A stretch of DNA of 64,000 bases from Pandoraea sp. (lineage in GTDB: Bacteria; Pseudomonadota; Gammaproteobacteria; Burkholderiales; Burkholderiaceae): the NCBI GenBank assembly GCA_031291335.1, contig JARLJF010000025.1, forward strand, positions 24,787 through 88,786, given 5' to 3'. Position numbers and translations under genes: made by a program. Numbering within the stretch: position 1 is the stretch's first letter; each line of letters opens with the position of its first letter. Below, piece by piece: positions 62,852 to 64,000 of this stretch. The notes beneath the pieces were generated by a model that worked only from the letters and a program-made list of their open reading frames with translations, was not told the DNA's origin and made no database searches.

Positions 62852-62866
62852 TGTTTGGGAGGCTTC

Positions 62867-64000
62867 ATGTCATCGTGTCAATCGGCGAATGCCGTGTCTG
62901 CGTCAGCGGCATCGAACGCGTCCGTCGCTGCCGGGCGCATGCCGCGCACACTCGTTGCGATCTTCGCGTGCGCGGCGGGGCTGAGTGTCGCCAACGTCTA
63001 CTACGCGCAGCCCTTGCTCGATGCGTTGGCCGACGACTTCGGCATCTCACGCGGTGCGGCGGGCGGTGTGGTGACCGCAACGCAGGCGGGGTGCGCATTG
63101 GCGTTGCTGTTCCTCGTGCCGTTGGGCGATCAGTGGAATCGCCGGCGTCTTATGCTCGTGCAACTCGCCATGCTGACGCTAAGCCTGCTGGCGGTGTCGA
63201 CGGCAACGTCTGCTGTCGCGCTGCTGCTGGGCATGACGCTGGTCGGCATGCTGGGCACGGCGATGACACAAGGCCTCATTGCCTATGCATCGAGTGCGGC
63301 GAGTGAGCATGAACGCGGACGCGTCGTCGGTGCCACGCAAGGCGGGGTGGTCGTGGGCCTGCTACTGGCGCGGGTCATGGCGGGGGGCATTGCCGATATC
63401 GCGGGATGGCGCGGGGTGTACCTGGCATCCGCAGGAGGAATGCTGGTACTTGGGGCTGTGCTATGGCGTGCGTTGCCGCGTCAGACGGCACCGGGCACGC
63501 GGCAGCGCTACGCCGCGCTGTTGGCGTCGATGTTCCGTCTGTTGCGAGAGGAGCGCACGCTGCAGATTCGCGGCATGATCGCGCTGCTGATGTTCATGGC
63601 GTTCAGCATCTTCTGGAGTGCGCTGGTGTTGCCGCTTTCCGACGCACCGTTCCACTTCTCGCATACGAGCATCGGCGCGTTCGGGCTCGTGGGGGCGGCG
63701 GGGGCGTTGGCGGCAGCGCGCGCGGGGTACTGGGCCGATCGCGGATGGGCGCAACGTACGACCTGTGTCGCGCTCGTGCTGTTGGTGGCCTCGTGGTTGC
63801 CGCTTGCGGGCCTGCATGCTTCGCTGGGGTGGCTCGTCGTCGGTGTGTTGTTGCTCGATCTCGCCGGACAGGCGATTCACGTCACGAATCAAAGCCTGAT
63901 CTTCGCGGCGCGTACCGATGCACCGAGTCGTCTCGTGGGCGCGTACATGCTGTTCTACGCGACGGGCAGCGGCCTGGGCGCGGTTGCGGCGACGGCGACG
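62867..64000 (+). CDS. MFS transporter, DHA-type exporter (3' end cut by window)
   Basis: An open frame starts at ATG 62867 behind gggagg and runs 378 codons off the right edge. After a Ser/Ala-rich 24-residue lead it shows MPRTLVAIFACAAGLSVANV, VYYAQPLLDALADDFGISRG, then the MFS loop LGDQWNRRRLMLVQ and about nine more helices. The YYAQPLL motif marks a branch often annotated as drug or sugar efflux. Probable repression by the divergent HxlR-type regulator suggests induction by a toxic electrophile or drug. Confidence 0.88.
   Translation, partial: MSSCQSANAVSASAASNASVAAGRMPRTLVAIFACAAGLSVANVYYAQPLLDALADDFGISRGAAGGVVTATQAGCALALLFLVPLGDQWNRRRLMLVQLAMLTLSLLAVSTATSAVALLLGMTLVGMLGTAMTQGLIAYASSAASEHERGRVVGATQGGVVVGLLLARVMAGGIADIAGWRGVYLASAGGMLVLGAVLWRALPRQTAPGTRQRYAALLASMFRLLREERTLQIRGMIALLMFMAFSIFWSALVLPLSDAPFHFSHTSIGAFGLVGAAGALAAARAGYWADRGWAQRTTCVALVLLVASWLPLAGLHASLGWLVVGVLLLDLAGQAIHVTNQSLIFAARTDAPSRLVGAYMLFYATGSGLGAVAATAT

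Overview
The window is chromosomal DNA of a high-GC betaproteobacterium. The gene content fits Burkholderiaceae: kbl with an SDR-type threonine dehydrogenase, recA-recX-DUF2889-sucCD, a pyrB-pseudo-pyrC pair, Kdo hydroxylase next to waaC/waaA, and tRNA-Met(CAU). Pandoraea is my best guess, but that is inference from protein style and synteny. I found about 62 protein genes, two of them cut by the window ends, and one tRNA. There is no rRNA, CRISPR array, insertion sequence or prophage.

Layout. 0-9 kb: partial Old Yellow Enzyme, an MFS exporter divergent from a TetR regulator, a chemoreceptor, an XRE-cupin regulator divergent from the threonine-degradation pair kbl-tdh, a 47-residue membrane protein and an outer-membrane barrel. 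9-18.9 kb: an ABC importer (ATPase plus fused double permease, no binding protein nearby), a TPR-glycosyltransferase, an AI-2E family permease, an NhaR-type LysR regulator divergent from terC (with a candidate Mn-type riboswitch leader), a zinc-ribbon protein and a HAD phosphatase. 18.9-20.9 kb: a looser, more AT-rich segment with a small orphan, a hexanucleotide repeat and a PLD-like nuclease, ending at tRNA-Met. 21-34 kb: MHS transporter, TctDE-like two-component system, recA (LexA box) and recX, DUF2889-sucC-sucD, a second terC, then pilA and a PglL-type oligosaccharyltransferase.

34-42.4 kb: ThiD-like kinase with altered motifs, rubredoxin, a protein that may be a leftover of PilL, yqgE-ruvX, pyrB with a catalytically dead dihydroorotase, an acyltransferase and apaH with a lysine-rich tail. 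42.4-54.6 kb is a surface-glycan region: two WecA-like initiating transferases, three glycosyltransferases and a flippase on the minus strand, then phosphomannomutase, waaC, kdoO and waaA on the plus strand. 54.7-64 kb: tolC, rhodanese and pcm; TetR/SDR; YkgJ-type protein; lipoprotein; uppP; trmB; HxlR divergent from an MFS exporter that runs off the end.

How it may fit together. The glycan cluster has an initiator, transferases and a flippase, but no polymerase or chain-length regulator. A PglL-type enzyme sits next to pilA about 10 kb away. The simplest reading is that a short lipid-linked oligosaccharide is made and used for protein O-glycosylation, as with the Burkholderia ogc cluster. 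UppP and PMM/PGM could supply the lipid carrier and sugar phosphates. The waa genes build the Kdo/heptose inner core separately.
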